From positions 124,001-188,000 of the forward strand of contig NZ_VTGY01000008.1 in NCBI RefSeq assembly GCF_009729075.1: 64,000 nt of DNA, read 5' to 3'. Both the position numbers and the translations under genes were made by a program. This DNA comes from Mycolicibacterium sp. CBMA 226. Lineage in GTDB: Bacteria; Actinomycetota; Actinomycetes; Mycobacteriales; Mycobacteriaceae. The first letter of the stretch is position 1; each line of letters starts with the position of its first letter. Shown here one piece after another: positions 46,893 to 55,934 of this stretch. The notes under the pieces were generated by a model. It had not been told where the DNA came from, ran no database searches, and was given only the letters and a program-made list of their open reading frames with translations.

Positions 46893-47390
46893 ATGCGTAC
46901 CGTCGTCGCGATCCCGTTGGCCGCGGCCTGTGCTTGGCCGGTCGCTGTCGCTCATGCCGACCCCGTCCAGGTTCCGCGCTGTGCCAGTGCGCAATTGACG
47001 CCGAGCCTCGGCCCGCCCGACGGTGCCGCAGGGACCACGTTCTATCCGTTGATTCTGAAGAACTCGGGTGACGCGCCCTGCAGCATGTCGGGTTATCCGG
47101 CCGTGTCGTTCATCGCGGGCTCCGACAACCATCCGGTCGGCGTGGCCGCGAGCCAGGATGCGGAAAACATCATCGGCGTCGTGGTGATCGCACCCGGCCA
47201 GTCCACCTCGGCGAATCTCGGCATCGTCAACGCGGGCAACTTCCCTGCCGACTGTAATGCGTTGCCGGTCAGTGGGTTACAGGTCAGCCTGCCGGGCGAG
47301 GCCGATCCGATCATCGTCGGCCACGCCGATACCGCTTGTGCCAGCCCGGCCTACCCGACGTTGCGGGTGGGGCCGTTCACCGGCGCGTGA
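46893..47390 (+). CDS. Secreted DUF4232-type protein
   Basis: A 165-residue exported protein. The signal peptide is short, with MRTVVAIPLAAACAWPVAVAHA and cleavage after VAHA. The mature domain has the DUF4232-type beta sandwich, with cysteine pairs in VPRCASAQL, APCSMSGYP, ADCNAL and TACASP. The ATG at 46893 was chosen because an AAAGGAG Shine-Dalgarno precedes it; the GTG at 46878 is an alternative. Its end overlaps the convergent DUF4097-like gene by 14 bases. Confidence 0.75.
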   Translation: MRTVVAIPLAAACAWPVAVAHADPVQVPRCASAQLTPSLGPPDGAAGTTFYPLILKNSGDAPCSMSGYPAVSFIAGSDNHPVGVAASQDAENIIGVVVIAPGQSTSANLGIVNAGNFPADCNALPVSGLQVSLPGEADPIIVGHADTACASPAYPTLRVGPFTGA

Positions 47391-48267
47391 CGACGGAGAT
47401 GCTGCCCTCGGGTGCCCGAGCGGTGACCTGGGCGACTGCGCGAGACGCGTCGTCGGTCTGGGGAACGCGCACCTGCGCGTGATCACCGGCCTGCGCTCGC
47501 ACCAGGTACGGCCCACCTGACGGCAGGGCGATGTCGACGTCGGAGCTCTGGCTGGTGACATCGACGGTGCGCGGGGCGGTTTCGCGGAAGTCCACGGCGA
47601 TGTGGCCGTCGACGGAGTCGGCGATGAAGGCGTCGGTGACCACGATCGGCTCGCGCGTCTGCACATCGCCGCTCTGGGTATGGATCTCGATCCGACGAGC
47701 ATTGCCACCGAGGATCACCGCACCGTCGGTGTTGTGGACGGTCAGCTGATCCAGCTCGGTCAGGCTCAGCATCACGCCGACCTGTTGCTTGGTGGTGACC
47801 GAAAGTCGGTGTGCGACATCAGGCGGCAGCGTCACCATGATTTCCCCGGGCGGCCCGAAATCGAACAGCGGGGACGGGGCGCCGGTCACCGTGAGGGTGA
47901 CAGCGCCGCCGTTGCGCGTGACCTTCAACGCCTGGCGGTCATCCTGTGACGTGTTGAGCAGGCGCATCCGGACCCGCGGCTCGTGGACGTTGCGGTCGCT
48001 GGTGATCCGGATGGCGGTCGGCAGATCGCCGGTGTCGATCGTCAGGGCGTTGAAGTCGGCCGGCAGGGTCTCGGTTTCGGCGGCGACGCGCACCGAGCTG
48101 ATGCCCCAGGCCACTCCGCCGATCCCGGCGGCCGCCGACAGCGTCACCACCAGGGCCGTCACCACCAGCAGCGAACGGATCGCCGAACGCCCGCCCGGTG
48201 ACAGTGCGGGCGGGCCGGACGGCTCGGCCGGGCTCGTCAGCTGTTCGGTATCCAGCTTCGATGTCAT
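47377..48267 (-). CDS. Membrane-anchored DUF4097-like protein
   Basis: A 296-residue protein with a cytoplasmic N-terminus, one membrane helix (about residues 34-60, ending near GIGGVAWGIS) and an extracytoplasmic domain of repeated short beta strands of the DUF4097/adhesin type. VTLPPDVAHRLSVTT and the later IEIHTQSGDVQT suit that fold. An AAAGGA Shine-Dalgarno precedes the ATG. It is the last gene of an operon with the kinase and regulator upstream, so it is probably part of their output or sensing. The function is unknown. Confidence 0.72.
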   Translation of the reverse strand: MTSKLDTEQLTSPAEPSGPPALSPGGRSAIRSLLVVTALVVTLSAAAGIGGVAWGISSVRVAAETETLPADFNALTIDTGDLPTAIRITSDRNVHEPRVRMRLLNTSQDDRQALKVTRNGGAVTLTVTGAPSPLFDFGPPGEIMVTLPPDVAHRLSVTTKQQVGVMLSLTELDQLTVHNTDGAVILGGNARRIEIHTQSGDVQTREPIVVTDAFIADSVDGHIAVDFRETAPRTVDVTSQSSDVDIALPSGGPYLVRAQAGDHAQVRVPQTDDASRAVAQVTARAPEGSISVVTRR

Positions 48268-48286
48268 GGAAAGTCCTTTTCTCTCT

Positions 48287-48931
48287 TCAGGATTCGAGAT
48301 AGCGCAGGACGGCGAGGACACGCCGGTTCTCGCTGTCATCGGGGGTCAGGTCCAGCTTGGTGAAGATCGACGCGATGTGTTTCTCGGCGGAGCCGATCGA
48401 GATGTGCAGCAGTGCGGCGATGGCCGAGTTGGTCTTCCCTTCGGCCATCAGTTGCATCACCTCCTGCTCGCGTGGGGTGAGCACGGCCAGGGTGGAGCGA
48501 CGGTGCGTGCGCACCAGGATTTGGGACACCACTTCCGGGTCCAGGACCGTGCCGCCCGTACCCACCGTGGTGACGGCGTCCAGGAACGCCGGGACGTCGG
48601 CAACTCGGTCCTTCAGTAGGTAGCCGAAACCCCGTGTGTCCGAGGCGATCAGGTCGGCGGCATACCGTTCTTCGACGTAGTGCGACAGCACCAGAACCGG
48701 CGATTCGGGATTCTGGCTGCGGAGCAGGGCGGCGGCGCGGATGCCCTCGTCGGTGAAGGTCGGCGGCATCCGGACATCGACGATGACAAGTTCGGGCTGG
48801 TGCTCGTTGACGGCACGCAACAGCTGCGTGGCGTCGGGTACCCCGGCGAGCACGTCGTGGCCGGCGTCGATGAGGATGCGCTCGATTCCCGCGCGCAGCA
48901 GGGCCGAATCCTCGGCGATCACAATGCGCAT
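48287..48931 (-). CDS. NarL/LuxR-family response regulator
   Basis: A 214-residue regulator. The receiver domain has IVIAEDSALL and the phosphorylated Asp in LVIVDVRMPP near residue 52. The C-terminal LuxR helix-turn-helix (about 150-205) contains LTPREQEVMQLMAEGKTN. It overlaps the sensor kinase gene upstream by 13 bases. The two form a two-component system with the downstream DUF4097-like protein. Confidence 0.86.
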   Translation of the reverse strand: MRIVIAEDSALLRAGIERILIDAGHDVLAGVPDATQLLRAVNEHQPELVIVDVRMPPTFTDEGIRAAALLRSQNPESPVLVLSHYVEERYAADLIASDTRGFGYLLKDRVADVPAFLDAVTTVGTGGTVLDPEVVSQILVRTHRRSTLAVLTPREQEVMQLMAEGKTNSAIAALLHISIGSAEKHIASIFTKLDLTPDDSENRRVLAVLRYLES

Positions 48932-50232
48932 GGCAGTACCGCCGTCACCGTCGTCGTTCCGGTTTCGGGGCTCGAGACGGCGAAGGTGCCCCGCGCCGCG
49001 CGCACCCGTTCGCCGAGCCCGCGCAGGCCTGTCGTGTCGTCACCGGTGGTCTGGGCTCCGCCGATGCCGTCGTCGAACACCGAGATGTGCAACTGGTCGG
49101 TGGGCTCGTAGTAGCGCACCGACACCACGGCGTGGGTGGCCTTGGCGTGCTTGGCGATGTTGGTCAACGACTCGGCGACGACGAAGTACGCGCAGGACTC
49201 GACCTCATCGGAAAAACGTTTCGGCAGTTGCAGTTCCAGCGTCACCGGCACCCCCGCGGTTTCGGTGCGCTGCACCACCGCGGACAGTGCGGCGTCCAGA
49301 CCACGGTCGGCCAGGATCGTCGGCGCGATGCCGCGCACCACATTTCGCAGCTCGAGGAGTGCGGCCTTGGCGTCGTCGTGTGCCTCGGCGATCAGCTTGC
49401 GGGCCTCGGGCAGATCCGTGTCCAGCTTGGTCTGGGCCAGCCCGATCGTCATGGCCAGCGACACGAGCCGCGGCTGCACACTGTCGTGGAGATCGCGTTC
49501 GATGCGATGCCGTTCGGTGGACGCCGACGACACCGCGCCGCGGCGAGCCTGGTGCAGGGCACTGACCTCATGCTGCAGCGCCGCCGTCGGCGACGCCGGC
49601 AGCAGCCAGCGGTCGATGGCGGCGTCCACGCGGGGCCCGAAAACCAGGATGGCTGCGGCGGCGGCCAGCGCGATGGCGGCGAGTAGCCAGGACACCGGCG
49701 GGGAGATGAAGCTCAGGCCGGCGGCGGCGTCGCTGTTGTGGATCGCGGTTGCCGCGGCGGGACCGATCAGGCCGAAGGCCAGCAGGGTGAATGCCAATCC
49801 GACGGCGAAGATGTCGAAAACCATGCGGAGATAGCTGTGCGCCAGCACCTTCCAGAACCGGCCGCTGCTGACATCCAGCCACAGCTGATGCGCCCAACCC
49901 TGAAAACCGGTGTACTGCGTCATCTTTCGGTATGGGACGGCGATGCCGTAGCCGAAGATCGCTTCGCTGCGCAATCGCTCGACCCGGTCGGTGGCGCGGA
50001 CGGCGTAGACGAACACCACCGCGCTGAAGACGCTGCCGATCACCGACGGAATCGACGTGACGGCGAGGATGAGCAGGGACAGCGGTATCCAGAACCAGAT
50101 CGTGCCGGCCACCGCGCCGACGATCATCGACGACGTGGGGACGACACCGAGGTCGGCGGCGCGCTGCACTGGCGGCGCCGTTGTCGGATTTGTCGGCTCG
50201 GCCCACGTGGGGCCTGTTGCTGTTGCGACCAT
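48919..50232 (-). CDS. DesK/NarX-type sensor histidine kinase
   Basis: A 437-residue kinase with two N-terminal membrane helices (about 35-80), a PspC-like or sensor loop, two more helices (about 125-200) and the HisKA_3 dimerisation domain. The phosphorylated His is in RIERDLHDSVQPRL near residue 248. The HATPase domain shows TNIAKHAKATH and DDGIGG. It is the first gene of the operon. The promoter should lie between 50233 and 50358, shared with the divergent LLM oxidoreductase gene. The signal is unknown. Confidence 0.85.
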   Translation of the reverse strand: MVATATGPTWAEPTNPTTAPPVQRAADLGVVPTSSMIVGAVAGTIWFWIPLSLLILAVTSIPSVIGSVFSAVVFVYAVRATDRVERLRSEAIFGYGIAVPYRKMTQYTGFQGWAHQLWLDVSSGRFWKVLAHSYLRMVFDIFAVGLAFTLLAFGLIGPAAATAIHNSDAAAGLSFISPPVSWLLAAIALAAAAAILVFGPRVDAAIDRWLLPASPTAALQHEVSALHQARRGAVSSASTERHRIERDLHDSVQPRLVSLAMTIGLAQTKLDTDLPEARKLIAEAHDDAKAALLELRNVVRGIAPTILADRGLDAALSAVVQRTETAGVPVTLELQLPKRFSDEVESCAYFVVAESLTNIAKHAKATHAVVSVRYYEPTDQLHISVFDDGIGGAQTTGDDTTGLRGLGERVRAARGTFAVSSPETGTTTVTAVLPCAL

Positions 50233-50358
50233 GCGTCCAACTTAGGCACCGGCCGAGTCCGGAGACACGGCGTTTTCCCGCGACTCTGGTGGGGGTAAAC
50301 CCCCGCTGCGTTCACCAACACGGACCGGGCGCTGGACGCGCGTGCCAGAATCGGCTGT

Positions 50359-51267
50359 GTGCAGATCGGGATGACGATGCCAGTGATGGAGCCCAACCTC
50401 GACGTGGCGACGCTCACCGCGTGGGCGCGAGTGATCGACGGCGGGCCCTTCTCCTCCCTGTGCTGGGGTGAGCGCATCGCCTTCGACAACCCGGATTCGC
50501 TGACCTTGCTCGGCGCGCTGGCGGCCTGGACCGACCGGGTGCGGCTGGTCACCACGGTCATCGTCCCGCAGCTGCACGATCCGGTGATGCTGGCCAAAGC
50601 GCTTGCCACCGGTGACATGCTCAGCGGCGGGCGCCTCACCGTCGGCCTCGGCGTCGGGGGCCGCCACGAGGACTACAACGCCGTCGGCGCCGACCCCAAG
50701 ACCCAGACCATGCGGGGCATGGCCGAGCGCGTCGCGCTGATGAAGCGAGTGTGGGCAGGGGAGAAGCTCACCGACTCGGTGCTGCCCGTCGGCCCGGAGC
50801 CGGTGCAGCCCGGCGGACCGCAGCTGTTGGTGGGCACCATCGGGCCGAAAACCATACGCAGTGCGGCGAATTGGGCCGACGGCATGGCGGGCACGACCCT
50901 GGACCTCAGCGTGGAGCGCGAGAGCGAGTTGTTCGACGTGGCCCGCACGGCATGGGCCGAGGCGGGAAAACCCAAGCCGCACTTGGCCACCTCCTTCTGG
51001 TTCGCGCTGGGTGAGGGCGACGAGCCGCGTAACCAGGTGCACCGTCACCTGCGCCGGTACATGAACTGGATTCCCGAGGAATACGTCGACGCGATGGCGC
51101 CCACCACGGGGTGGGCCGGCACCGAAGACGAATTGCTGGACGTACTGCAGAAATTCGATGACATCGGCGCCGACGAGGTTCATCTGATTCCCACCAGCTC
51201 GGACATCGACCAGCTGCGCCGGGTAGCCGACGTGGTCAAGGACTTCACCGGAGAGGCATCGCTATGA
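50359..51267 (+). CDS. LLM-class F420/flavin-dependent oxidoreductase
   Basis: A GTG-started 302-residue luciferase-like TIM-barrel protein. LGVGGRHEDYNAVG near residue 99 and the C-terminal WAGTEDELLDVLQKFDDIG are typical of mycobacterial LLM proteins. Mycobacterial members often use coenzyme F420, but the choice of F420 or FMN cannot be read from the sequence. It is coupled to the M20 peptidase gene by an ATGA overlap, so they may act on one substrate in sequence. Confidence 0.82.
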   Translation: MQIGMTMPVMEPNLDVATLTAWARVIDGGPFSSLCWGERIAFDNPDSLTLLGALAAWTDRVRLVTTVIVPQLHDPVMLAKALATGDMLSGGRLTVGLGVGGRHEDYNAVGADPKTQTMRGMAERVALMKRVWAGEKLTDSVLPVGPEPVQPGGPQLLVGTIGPKTIRSAANWADGMAGTTLDLSVERESELFDVARTAWAEAGKPKPHLATSFWFALGEGDEPRNQVHRHLRRYMNWIPEEYVDAMAPTTGWAGTEDELLDVLQKFDDIGADEVHLIPTSSDIDQLRRVADVVKDFTGEASL

Positions 51268-52511
51268 GTCGTGCGGCGGACGTCCTGGCCGGCCTGCCCG
51301 AGGTGCGGGTATGGCAGGAGGACCTGTACCGGGACCTGCATGAGCACCCGGAACTGTCACACCAGGAACACCGCACCGCAAAACTGGTGTCGGACAAGCT
51401 GACCGAGCTCGGCTATCAGGTGACCGAGGGTATCGGCGGCACCGGCGTGGTGGGCATCCTGCACAACGGTGACGGCGCGTCGGTGTTGATGCGCGCCGAC
51501 ATGGACGCGCTGCCGGTCGCCGAGGCCACCGGGCTGCCCTACGCCAGCGCGGTGCGCGCCACGGATGCCGCAGGGAAGGACGTGCCCGTCATGCATGCGT
51601 GCGGCCACGACACCCACGTGACCTGTCTGCTCGGTGCGGCCGCGCTCCTGGCGGGCGGACGAGATCACTGGCAGGGCACCGCGATTGCGTTGTTCCAGCC
51701 GGCCGAGGAGGTTGGCGGGGGTGCCGCCGGCATGGTCGCCGACGGACTGGCGGATGTCGTCGGCAAGGTCGACGTGGCACTGGGCCAGCATGTCGCGCCC
51801 GCGCCGGCCGGCTACGTCGGTACCCGCAGCGGGCCCGTCATGGCTGCGGCAGACAGTATTCGCGTCACGGTGTACGGGCGCGGCGGCCACGGGTCCATGC
51901 CGCACGCCTGCATCGATCCCGTCGTGCTGGCCGCGATGATCGTGATCCGGTTGCAGACCATCGTGTCGCGCGAAGTCGCGCCCAACGAGACGGTCGTGCT
52001 CACCGTCGGCAGCATCAATTCGGGTACCAAGAGCAACATCATCGGCGACCGCGCGGTGCTGGAACTGAACCTGCGCACCTACGACGACGCCGTCCGCACC
52101 GCGGTCATCGCGGCCATCAAGCGCATCGTCGTCGCCGAGTGCCAGGCCTCGGACTCGCCGAGAGAGCCGGAATTCGAGTTCTACGACCAGTTTCCGGTCA
52201 CCGACAACGACGAGGCCGCCACCACCCGCGTGCATGACGCGTTTGTCGAACAGTTCGGTGACCGCGTCCTCGTCGTACCGCAGGCCTCCGCGAGTGAGGA
52301 TTTCAGCGACATCCCACGGGCGCTCGGTGTGCCCTACACGTACTGGATGTTCGGCGGCATCGACGCGGCCGAGTTCACGCGCGCGGCCGAAGCCGGGCGG
52401 ATCAGTCAGGACATCCCGGTGAACCACTCGCCGACATTCGGCCCGGTGATTCAGCCGACGTTGGACACCGGCACCGAGGCGCTCGTCGTCGCTGCCCTGT
52501 CCTGGCTGTAG
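51264..52511 (+). CDS. M20-family amidohydrolase (hippurate-hydrolase type)
   Basis: A 415-residue M20 metallopeptidase-fold amidohydrolase. The metal motifs include ADMDALPV near residue 77, the HACGHDTHVT motif near 112 and the catalytic Glu in PAEEVGGGA. The dimerisation lid lies in the middle (GRGGHGSMPH). Members cleave N-acyl amino acids. A 61-base overlap exists at its 3' end with the convergent membrane protein gene. Co-translation with the LLM oxidoreductase suggests a shared catabolic role. Confidence 0.87.
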   Translation: MSRAADVLAGLPEVRVWQEDLYRDLHEHPELSHQEHRTAKLVSDKLTELGYQVTEGIGGTGVVGILHNGDGASVLMRADMDALPVAEATGLPYASAVRATDAAGKDVPVMHACGHDTHVTCLLGAAALLAGGRDHWQGTAIALFQPAEEVGGGAAGMVADGLADVVGKVDVALGQHVAPAPAGYVGTRSGPVMAAADSIRVTVYGRGGHGSMPHACIDPVVLAAMIVIRLQTIVSREVAPNETVVLTVGSINSGTKSNIIGDRAVLELNLRTYDDAVRTAVIAAIKRIVVAECQASDSPREPEFEFYDQFPVTDNDEAATTRVHDAFVEQFGDRVLVVPQASASEDFSDIPRALGVPYTYWMFGGIDAAEFTRAAEAGRISQDIPVNHSPTFGPVIQPTLDTGTEALVVAALSWL

Positions 52512-52942
52512 TCCCTTGGCCGGTAGGCGATTTCGAAGAGGCAGGCGGCCAGCGCGCAGAGTGCGATGGCCTCGATCATCTGGATGATCAGCATCGTCCA
52601 CGTGGTGTGCGCGACGGCGACGAAGAATTGCATATTGGGGATGACGACGAACAGGCCGCCCCAGATGCCCCACCACGCCGCCTTTCCCAGCCCGCGGCCG
52701 GGGTACAGCCGCAGGAACAAGAAGCACAGCATCGTCAGCTGCAGGACGTACGTAAACCCGAGAAACGGGAACAGGTCCAGGATTTCGGCCAGCGGGCGCT
52801 GCGGGTAGCCGGGCGCCGGGTAGCTCGCGCCGAACAGGGCCGGTCCGGCGGTCTTGTGGAAGACGACGTCGAGGACGAACGTCAGGATCGACACCGGGAG
52901 CGCGATCACCAAAAAGCGTCCCCACCCGAATTGCTTGCCCAT
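52451..52942 (-). CDS. Four-helix membrane protein, unknown
   Basis: A 163-residue membrane protein with four predicted helices (about 11-30, 55-80, 88-108 and 113-135). A strong GGAAGGA Shine-Dalgarno precedes the ATG at 52942, which was chosen over the ATG seven codons earlier. Its last 61 bases overlap the end of the convergent M20 gene in antisense. A TCCGAA/TTCGGA inverted repeat at 52951-52970 in the promoter region may be an operator. No family was recognised. Confidence 0.62.
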   Translation of the reverse strand: MGKQFGWGRFLVIALPVSILTFVLDVVFHKTAGPALFGASYPAPGYPQRPLAEILDLFPFLGFTYVLQLTMLCFLFLRLYPGRGLGKAAWWGIWGGLFVVIPNMQFFVAVAHTTWTMLIIQMIEAIALCALAACLFEIAYRPRDYSQDRAATTSASVPVSNVG

Positions 52943-53056
52943 GACATCCTTCCGAACTTTCAAATTCGGATCGTTGATATCGCGAATGAGTGCGTGGTGG
53001 AGCCGCCATTCCCGGCAGGCGGACAGTGCCTGACCAAATGACCGGGCGGGTTGGCG

Positions 53057-53329
53057 TCAGCTTGTCAGTCGATATGGCGCCGCAGCGTCGAGACCAGGGT
53101 CGATGGTGTCCAGCGCCGGGAAGCGCCGATTGAGCGCATCGATGAGGTGGTGCACTTCGTAGAGTTCGCTACGTAGGCCGCGGCTCTTTCGGCGGCTCCA
53201 GTCGGGCAGTCGCCGCTCCCGGCGTTCGGTTTGCTCGAGTTCTTGCGATATCTCCTCGACCTGACGCCACAGTTCGGCTCGAAGACGAGCCGCCTGGGCG
53301 ATGTCGTGGGAGTCGATCACAAGTCGCAT
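53057..53329 (-). CDS. Small coiled-coil-like protein, unknown
   Basis: A 90-residue, highly charged and helical protein. Residues of about 10-60 (RLRAELWRQVEEISQELEQ onward) form a probable coiled coil, followed by a helix that ends in RFPALD. No signal or membrane segment is seen. The ATG at 53329 was chosen because the longer frame is antisense to the next gene. Its function is unknown. Confidence 0.5.
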   Translation of the reverse strand: MRLVIDSHDIAQAARLRAELWRQVEEISQELEQTERRERRLPDWSRRKSRGLRSELYEVHHLIDALNRRFPALDTIDPGLDAAAPYRLTS

Positions 53330-53528
53330 GGTCGCATCATGCGGGTGATCGTACGGTGGAGTTGAGGAAAATTGACGATCCGGAGGCGATGTGCCGCCCG
53401 CCCGCGCGCCAGTTGACCGAGCGGCCCGGCCTTCCAGGGTCGATAATGCGCGAAGTTGCGTTTGACCAGCGGTGCGGCGAGGTAACCTCCGCGTTGGACA
53501 CTGCGCGGAGGCACGAAGGGGAGTAACG

Positions 53529-54182
53529 GTGAAGATCAAACTTGTGGCGCCCGTTGGTATTGCCGCGATCGTGATCGGCTTGGCCGGCGCGACTGCGGGT
53601 CCCGCCTCGGCGGCCAACAACATCAAACCGTTCGGTCAGCAGGAGGCGCTGAACGAAATCGGTTACACGGTCAAGGGCCTCCACCCGAGTTCGGACCCGG
53701 TGCCGCACAACGGCCAGCTGTACTCGGCGACCGTGAAAGTCGAAGGGCTCGGCGGCTGGGCCAATCCCATCACCGCGTTCTTCAACGCCCGGGCCGAGAG
53801 CGGGGTGAACTACCGGGTTATCGCCGGGAACGTGCCCTCGGCACCTCCTGGTGGGACGGCGACCGGGAAGCTCTACTTCGACGTCGTCGGCGATGTGCCG
53901 AACAGCGTCGTCTACAACGACGGCATGCAGGACCTCATGGTCTGGGTTCCCGGCGCGCCGATCGGTGGCACGCCAAGCGAGGCGGTGGACAGCGAAGAGG
54001 GCCCGGTCGGAACCAGCGAGATCATCAGCACGCCACCTGCCGAGAGCGCTGCACCAGCCGGGACCGGAACACCGACAGGGGGCAATTTCTTTGCCCCTGA
54101 AGTCATCGCGCCGGCACCGTTCGAACTCACTCCGGCCGATGTGGCTGCACCTGGGTACAACTCCGGTAGCGGACGTCGTTGA
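53529..54182 (+). CDS. MPT63-like secreted protein (DUF1942)
   Basis: A GTG-started 217-residue secreted protein with an AAGGGGAG Shine-Dalgarno. The signal peptide ends near GPASA. The mature domain follows the MPT63 (Rv1926c) pattern: ITAFFNARAESGVNYRV near residue 80, TGKLYFDVVG near 112 and DGMQDLMVWVPG near 130. A Pro/Thr/Gly-rich tail of about 75 residues, not present in MPT63, extends the C-terminus. MPT63-type proteins have an immunoglobulin-like beta sandwich. Their function is not known. Confidence 0.82.
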   Translation: MKIKLVAPVGIAAIVIGLAGATAGPASAANNIKPFGQQEALNEIGYTVKGLHPSSDPVPHNGQLYSATVKVEGLGGWANPITAFFNARAESGVNYRVIAGNVPSAPPGGTATGKLYFDVVGDVPNSVVYNDGMQDLMVWVPGAPIGGTPSEAVDSEEGPVGTSEIISTPPAESAAPAGTGTPTGGNFFAPEVIAPAPFELTPADVAAPGYNSGSGRR

Positions 54183-54197
54183 GCGATCTTTGACGGC

Positions 54198-54509
54198 TTA
54201 CCAACAGAAGTCGCACGAATCCTGACGAACCTCTGGCGGGTTGTCGCCGTCCCAGACGTCGCTGGGTAAGTGGCCCCGATAGAGCACGTTTCCCACGCTG
54301 CTCTTGACGAAGTACCAGGTGTGGCAGACGTTCATGTCCCACTGGTACGCGACGCCCGGTCCGGATGACATGTCGTAGCGGGAATAGGTCATGGTGTCGC
54401 CTGGGCACCACGTGTGCGGCGGCAGCGGGCCCGCCTGGGCGGGAACAGCCAGCGCCAGGCCGCTCGCCGTCAACGTGGCGGCTGTCAGCGCTGCGATTCG
54501 TCGGTTCAT
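54198..54509 (-). CDS. Small secreted Cys-rich protein, unknown
   Basis: A 103-residue precursor. The signal peptide MNRRIAALTAATLTASGLAL continues to AVPAQA. The mature part is short, with cysteines in TWCPGDT, NVCHTW and a C-terminal CDFCW, and several Trp and Tyr residues. Similar small secreted proteins occur in mycobacteria, but no family name was recognised. It is convergent with the MPT63-like gene. It is the last host gene before the integrated element. Confidence 0.65.
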   Translation of the reverse strand: MNRRIAALTAATLTASGLALAVPAQAGPLPPHTWCPGDTMTYSRYDMSSGPGVAYQWDMNVCHTWYFVKSSVGNVLYRGHLPSDVWDGDNPPEVRQDSCDFCW

Positions 54510-54659
54510 GTGCCGGTCCGTCCTGGTCAGGTTGTGGTGACCACAGACTGCGGCGGCGAGCTTGGGGGATTCTTGGGGCGGCATCGACGACAGTTGCCTG
54601 ATCGGCGGTCCGTTGCGCCGGAGTATTGAGCGGATTTGCCGCCGCACTGGCTGGAAGAG

Positions 54660-54683
54660 TGCCCCCGGCAGGATTCGAACCTG
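54660..54683 (-). other. attL candidate: 3' end of a tRNA gene
   Basis: On the minus strand these 24 bases read as the T-arm and acceptor end of a tRNA: T-loop TTCGAAT, then CCTG and the acceptor half CGGGGGC with discriminator A. Position 49 of the T-stem no longer pairs, so identity ends there. No 5' half (GCCCCCG) is found nearby, so this is not a working tRNA. The integrase gene begins 151 bases further on, as in phage attachment sites. The gap holds a TATGTA/ACACT-like promoter region and no ORF. Confidence 0.75.
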
Positions 54684-54833
54684 ACTGACAGTTTGGCGTG
54701 GCCGACTCTCTGGCGTGCGATTTATGCGCCTTTACCTGCGTATTTAACACTCCTACAACTCCGGCTGGATACTACATTGCCGGGCGTTATGTAACACTGT
54801 TGTTGTGCAGATGTGGTGCAGGGATTCGGGTTA

Positions 54834-55934
54834 GTGACCGCCAGGCGTCGCAGCTTCGGACGAATCAGGCAAGAGCGGTCTGGTCGGTATTCCGCTGCCT
54901 ATATCGGCCCCGACGGCAAGCTCCACAAACCGGGACGCACGTATGTTCACGAGACCGATGCAGAGGCCTGGCTAGCCGCTGAGCGCCGCAAGATCGATCT
55001 GGGTACCTGGGGGGCGGTTGAACGCTCCGACGGCGTCACGCTGCGTGCCTATGCGGAACGGTGGATCGACCAACGGTCACTCCGGGCGCGGACCAAGGCG
55101 CATTACGAATCCATGTTGAAGCGCCTCATACTGCCCGACCTCGGTGATGCCAAGATCGTCACGATTACCCCGGCGAGGGTCCGCCAGTGGCATGCGGACC
55201 TCGGGGCCGACCACCCGACCCGCAACGCCCACGCCTACGCGCTGCTGCACGCCATCTGCGCCACGGCCGTACAGGATGAGGTGCTGGACGCCAACCCCTG
55301 CCGCGTCAGGGCCGCGATGCAGACCAAACGGAAGCGCGACGTTGACGTGCTAACACCGGCTCAGGTCGACCGCCTGGCAGCCAAAATGCCGCCCCATTTG
55401 CACGCTAGCGTCGTGATGGCCGCGTGGTTAGGGCTTCGGTGGGGTGAGACGTCGGAACTGCGGAGAAAGGACGTCAGCGCCGACGCCAGCGTGCTGCGGG
55501 TGCGTCGAGCTGTCACCTACCGCGCCGGGCAGTTCATCGTAGGAGAGCCGAAGACGACCGCTGGTATCCGCGATGTCGCCGTTCCGCCGCACATCCGGCC
55601 GGTCATCAAAGCTCACCTGAAAGACCACGTGGCTGCGGAGCCGGATGCGCTGCTGTTTCCGATGCCCGACGGACACCACATGCACGGCGACAATTACAGG
55701 ACACACTGGGAGAAGGCCCGCGCGGCGATTGGCAAGCCGACGCTGCGTGTGCACGATCTGCGGCACGTCGGCGCGGTGCTCGCGGCCCAAAGTGGCGCTA
55801 CCACAGCAGAATTAATGCACCGGCTAGGTCATACCACCCCGCAGATGGCGCTGCGATACCAGCATGTTGCGGAGGGTCGAGACGCTGAAATAGCCGAACG
55901 TCTTTCGAAACTCGTTGCGGGAGAGAATAAATGA
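54834..55934 (+). CDS. int: Tyrosine integrase (phiRv2 type)
   Basis: A 366-residue site-specific recombinase. An N-terminal AP2-like arm-binding domain (RRRSFGRIRQERSGRYSAAY) is followed by a SAM-like core-binding domain (about 60-165) and the catalytic domain. Catalytic residues are Arg in WLGLRWGE, the HDLRH pair and His plus the nucleophile Tyr in LGHTTPQMALRYQH. The segment order and wording closely resemble the phiRv2 integrase of M. tuberculosis (Rv2659c). The GTG at 54834 was preferred to one at 54813 because it places the arm-binding domain at the N-terminus. Coupled to the next gene by ATGA. Confidence 0.88.
   Translation: MTARRRSFGRIRQERSGRYSAAYIGPDGKLHKPGRTYVHETDAEAWLAAERRKIDLGTWGAVERSDGVTLRAYAERWIDQRSLRARTKAHYESMLKRLILPDLGDAKIVTITPARVRQWHADLGADHPTRNAHAYALLHAICATAVQDEVLDANPCRVRAAMQTKRKRDVDVLTPAQVDRLAAKMPPHLHASVVMAAWLGLRWGETSELRRKDVSADASVLRVRRAVTYRAGQFIVGEPKTTAGIRDVAVPPHIRPVIKAHLKDHVAAEPDALLFPMPDGHHMHGDNYRTHWEKARAAIGKPTLRVHDLRHVGAVLAAQSGATTAELMHRLGHTTPQMALRYQHVAEGRDAEIAERLSKLVAGENK

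Noticed and set aside
54660..54735. A complete tRNA gene at the element's left end
   Set aside because: Only the T-loop and 3' acceptor half are present. No matching GCCCCCG 5' half, anticodon arm or D-arm was found.
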